A stretch of DNA of 39,762 bases, taken from the NCBI RefSeq assembly GCF_000445185.1, contig NZ_AVAF01000119.1, positions 1-39,762 of the forward strand. The letters run 5' to 3'. Position numbers and translations under genes: made by a program. Every line of letters begins with the position of its first letter. Positions within the stretch are counted from its first letter, which is position 1. Shown in pieces: positions 37,783 through 39,762 of this stretch. This DNA is from Thermoanaerobacter sp. A7A. Lineage in GTDB: Bacteria > Bacillota > Thermoanaerobacteria > Thermoanaerobacterales > Thermoanaerobacteraceae. The notes beneath the pieces are model-generated. The model was not told the DNA's origin and did no database searches. It worked only from the letters and a program-made list of their open reading frames with translations.

Positions 37783-37812
37783 GTTTCAAGTCCACTATGG
37801 TTAGATTAAATC
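37783..37812. repeat. CRISPR repeat at the portal junction
   Basis: 30 bp, one difference from the consensus (GTTTCAAGTCC for GTTTCAATTCC). It is bounded on the left by the portal remnant and on the right by the DUF4926-like gene. Confidence 0.95.
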
Positions 37813-37840
37813 CCACTTCAACCTTGTTCGGTCGGGTGGT

Positions 37841-38020
37841 TTAGTGTTTATCTAATTGCCAAATTACTTCGCTAATTTTATCTTCTTCGATTGTTTCGAA
37901 CTCACCATCATCAAATTCAATTTCATATGCTCTGGGCAAATCCTTTGTGTCAAACACATGAACTACAGTTCCTTCACGCCCATCCTTTAATTTTACAACA
38001 TCTAACTCATCTATTTCCAT
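37841..38020 (-). CDS. DUF4926-like small protein inside the CRISPR locus
   Basis: 59 aa: MEIDELDVVKLKDGREGTVV, then RAYEIEFDDGEFETI. The pattern (D-V-V-K-L-K-DGR-x-GTVV ... AYEIEF) is that of DUF4926, small beta-barrel proteins often found beside other small genes such as DUF6883. ATG 38020 with GAGGTG 7 bp upstream, so it appears translatable. It fills nearly all of the 244 bp between the repeats at 37783-37812 and 38057-38086. No partner gene is left. Origin probably phage or mobile DNA; function unknown. Confidence 0.8.
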   Translation of the reverse strand: MEIDELDVVKLKDGREGTVVHVFDTKDLPRAYEIEFDDGEFETIEEDKISEVIWQLDKH

Positions 38021-38056
38021 ATTATCACCTCAATCCACATAAATTGTTGTCAATCG

Positions 38057-39762
38057 GTTTCAATTCCAGTATAGTTAGATTAAATCCATAAGTTTTCTGG
38101 AAGCTCATGATGCGCCGGATAAAAGTTTCAATTCCACTATGGTTAGATTAAATCCTTCCGAAAATAAACTATTCGTGTTATTAAGCCACTTGTTTCAATT
38201 CCACTATGGTTAGATTAAATCCAAAATCATTTGCACGCCAGCTACCTGACAAAGTGGTGTTTCAATTCCACTATGGTTAGATTAAATCGGTGTAAAAATA
38301 CGTTCCATGACAGAACCATTTGACACGTTTCAATTCCACTATGGTTAGATTAAATCAAAGTGCTGCCCAAACAAAACTGCCGACAGCCTTCTGTTTCAAT
38401 TCCACTATGGTTAGATTAAATCCTTGCTGGCCGGATTGACAAACAGGTCACGGAGGATCGTTTCAATTCCACTATGGTTAGATTAAATCTTCAGGATATC
38501 TTTGATCTTCCGGTCAGTTACGAGCGTTTCAATTCCACTATGGTTAGATTAAATCCACCACTTTTTGCTGAAACAACATAGCCTCTTTGATGGTTTCAAT
38601 TCCACTATGGTTAGATTAAATCGCGGGTTGGCCGGAGCATCTCTTGGAGCAAAGGCAGGGGTTTCAATTCCACTATGGTTAGATTAAATCTGGCACATGG
38701 GTTCTATATAGTGATTATTCAAACAAGTTTCAATTCCACTATGGTTAGATTAAATCCTTCTATTGTGTCAACATCAACTTCATTCTTTTTTCTGTTTCAA
38801 TTCCACTATGGTTAGATTAAATCTTAGCAGCTAAATTGCCTCTATATGAAAAAGAGATAAGTTTCAATTCCACTATGGTTAGATTAAATCGGGTCGTTTA
38901 TATTCTCTGGTGTGAGATATATCTTGGTTTCAATTCCACTATGGTTAGATTAAATCGTTATTGAGTTAAGAGAGCAAAGGGCAAAACTTTTCAGTTTCAA
39001 TTCCACTATGGTTAGATTAAATCTCAACTACATTTTTCGTTGCATTCCATTCTACTTTGTTTCAATTCCACTATGGTTAGATTAAATCTTAGTGCAGTTT
39101 GCACTGTTAGGTGCAAAATGGATAGTTTCAATTCCACTATGGTTAGATTAAATCAAGCATACTGAGAATATCCGCAAGTCGTTGCACCATGTTTCAATTC
39201 CACTATGGTTAGATTAAATCGATAATACCGTCTGATGTAGAACCGGATTTTGATTTGTGTTTCAATTCCACTATGGTTAGATTAAATCAAAACGTAAATA
39301 ATAAGCCCATGCCTGCAATAGCTACGTTTCAATTCCACTATGGTTAGATTAAATCTTGGGAGGTGTATAGAATGAGCCCCTATTTCCCCTTTGTTTCAAT
39401 TCCACTATGGTTAGATTAAATCCAAAGGAATTCCAAAAAGAAGAACAACTCCATCTAAGTTTCAATTCCACTATGGTTAGATTAAATCAGAGAACTTTTA
39501 AATAGAATTGACAGTCAGGAACTTAGTTTCAATTCCACTATGGTTAGATTAAATCTCAGAAACTGCTTGTGGGATCCTTTCTTGACCCCAGTTTCAATTC
39601 CACTATGGTTAGATTAAATCATGAGGCCGTTGATTTTGTAGATACCATAACTTCCGTTTCAATTCCACTATGGTTAGATTAAATCGCTATGTAAAAGGAT
39701 ATGCTCCACAAGAAATATCCGAGTTTCAATTCCACTATGGTTAGATTAAATCTAGAATACCC
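38057..39762 (-). CRISPR. CRISPR array, 26 repeats of 30 bp, open at the right edge
   Basis: Consensus repeat (plus strand) begins GTTTCAATTCCACTATGG and ends TTAGATTAAATC. There are 25 perfect copies plus one with two changes at 38057-38086. Starts: 38057, 38125, 38192, 38259, 38327, 38393, 38460, 38526, 38593, 38661, 38727, 38794, 38861, 38927, 38994, 39059, 39125, 39191, 39259, 39326, 39393, 39459, 39526, 39591, 39656, 39723. The 25 complete spacers are 35-38 bp, all different as far as I can see; a 26th is cut at 39762. On the minus strand each repeat ends ATTGAAAC, the usual 5' tag of type I-B crRNAs, so transcription probably runs leftward from a leader outside the window. Degenerate repeats at the left fit the old, distal end. 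Confidence 0.98.
38068..38073 (-). promoter_or_regulatory. Possible -10 box created inside a mutated CRISPR repeat
   Basis: The two substitutions in repeat 38057-38086 change CATAGT to TATACT on the minus strand, a good -10 hexamer 47 bp before the DUF4926-like ATG. No good -35 is present (AAAACT at 17 bp), so this is only a candidate. Confidence 0.3.

Noticed and set aside
38021..38053. TTGACA (38048-38053) with GATAAT (38021-38026) as promoter of the DUF4926-like gene
   Set aside because: The spacing is 21 bp and the start would fall inside the coding region.
37891..38091. Plus-strand frame of 66 codons across the repeat
   Set aside because: Antisense shadow of the DUF4926-like gene, rich in His/Leu and without a ribosome site.
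36306..39762. cas genes near the array
   Set aside because: No Cas1, Cas2, Cas3 or RAMP-like frame is present; all frames here are phage debris, the DUF4926-like gene or array shadows.

Overview
The window looks like chromosome of a thermophilic, spore-forming, low-GC anaerobic Firmicute close to Thermoanaerobacter/Caldanaerobacter. The basis is AT-rich DNA, strong GGAGG ribosome sites, a WalRK operon, DnaD/DnaI loader genes, a spore-photoproduct-lyase relative and a CRISPR repeat ending ATTGAAAC on the crRNA strand (type I-B style). The assignment is inference from gene content; there is no rRNA gene here.

Layout. 1-5,400: the 5' tip of a group IIC intron abutting the groES-like terminator, a thioredoxin/glutaredoxin-type protein, a radical SAM/nucleosidase pair, a heptad-repeat coiled-coil gene, tyrS, and an RlmH paralogue facing true rlmH. 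5,398-13,614 (minus strand): a WalRK-type envelope cluster in the order walR, walK, small secreted protein, yycH, yycI, murA, htrA, CxxH/CxxC protein, rlmH. This resembles the Bacillus walRKHI-htrA-rlmH block with murA in place of the metallo-hydrolase walJ. 13,674-16,299: a membrane-anchored peptidase MA protein, a 270-bp palindromic mobile-element-like sequence inserted at a terminator, and a LysM-G5-M23 peptidase. 16,537-18,487: DnaD-domain and DnaI-type helicase loader genes on the plus strand. 18,484-23,946: M1 peptidase, DUF1015 protein, a lone TnpB element, and a ComEC-like metallo-hydrolase with its DUF3006 partner. 24,000-24,500: a decayed integrase beside tRNA-Thr. 24,543-36,110: S9 peptidase, FAD protein and purA, a minimal chemoreceptor with a XapX protein, a broken YitT gene, a CoA-disulfide-reductase-like flavoenzyme, CapA and a phosphoglucomutase.

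36,300-39,762 is the accessory end. A CRISPR array of 26 repeats runs off the right edge. To its left lie a 59-aa DUF4926-like gene lying between two repeats, then about 1.4 kb of decayed SPP1-type phage head genes bounded by two further isolated, mutated repeats. Mutated repeats at the left and the repeat polarity both put the leader and probably the cas genes beyond the right edge. No cas gene is visible.

The most unusual signals are the gene lying between CRISPR repeats (with a repeat mutated so that it gains a -10-like box), the phage debris bounded by isolated repeats, the TnpB lacking the usual RuvC-II glutamate, the SPL-like enzyme lacking the hydrogen-donor cysteine, and two mobile elements sitting exactly at terminator hairpins.
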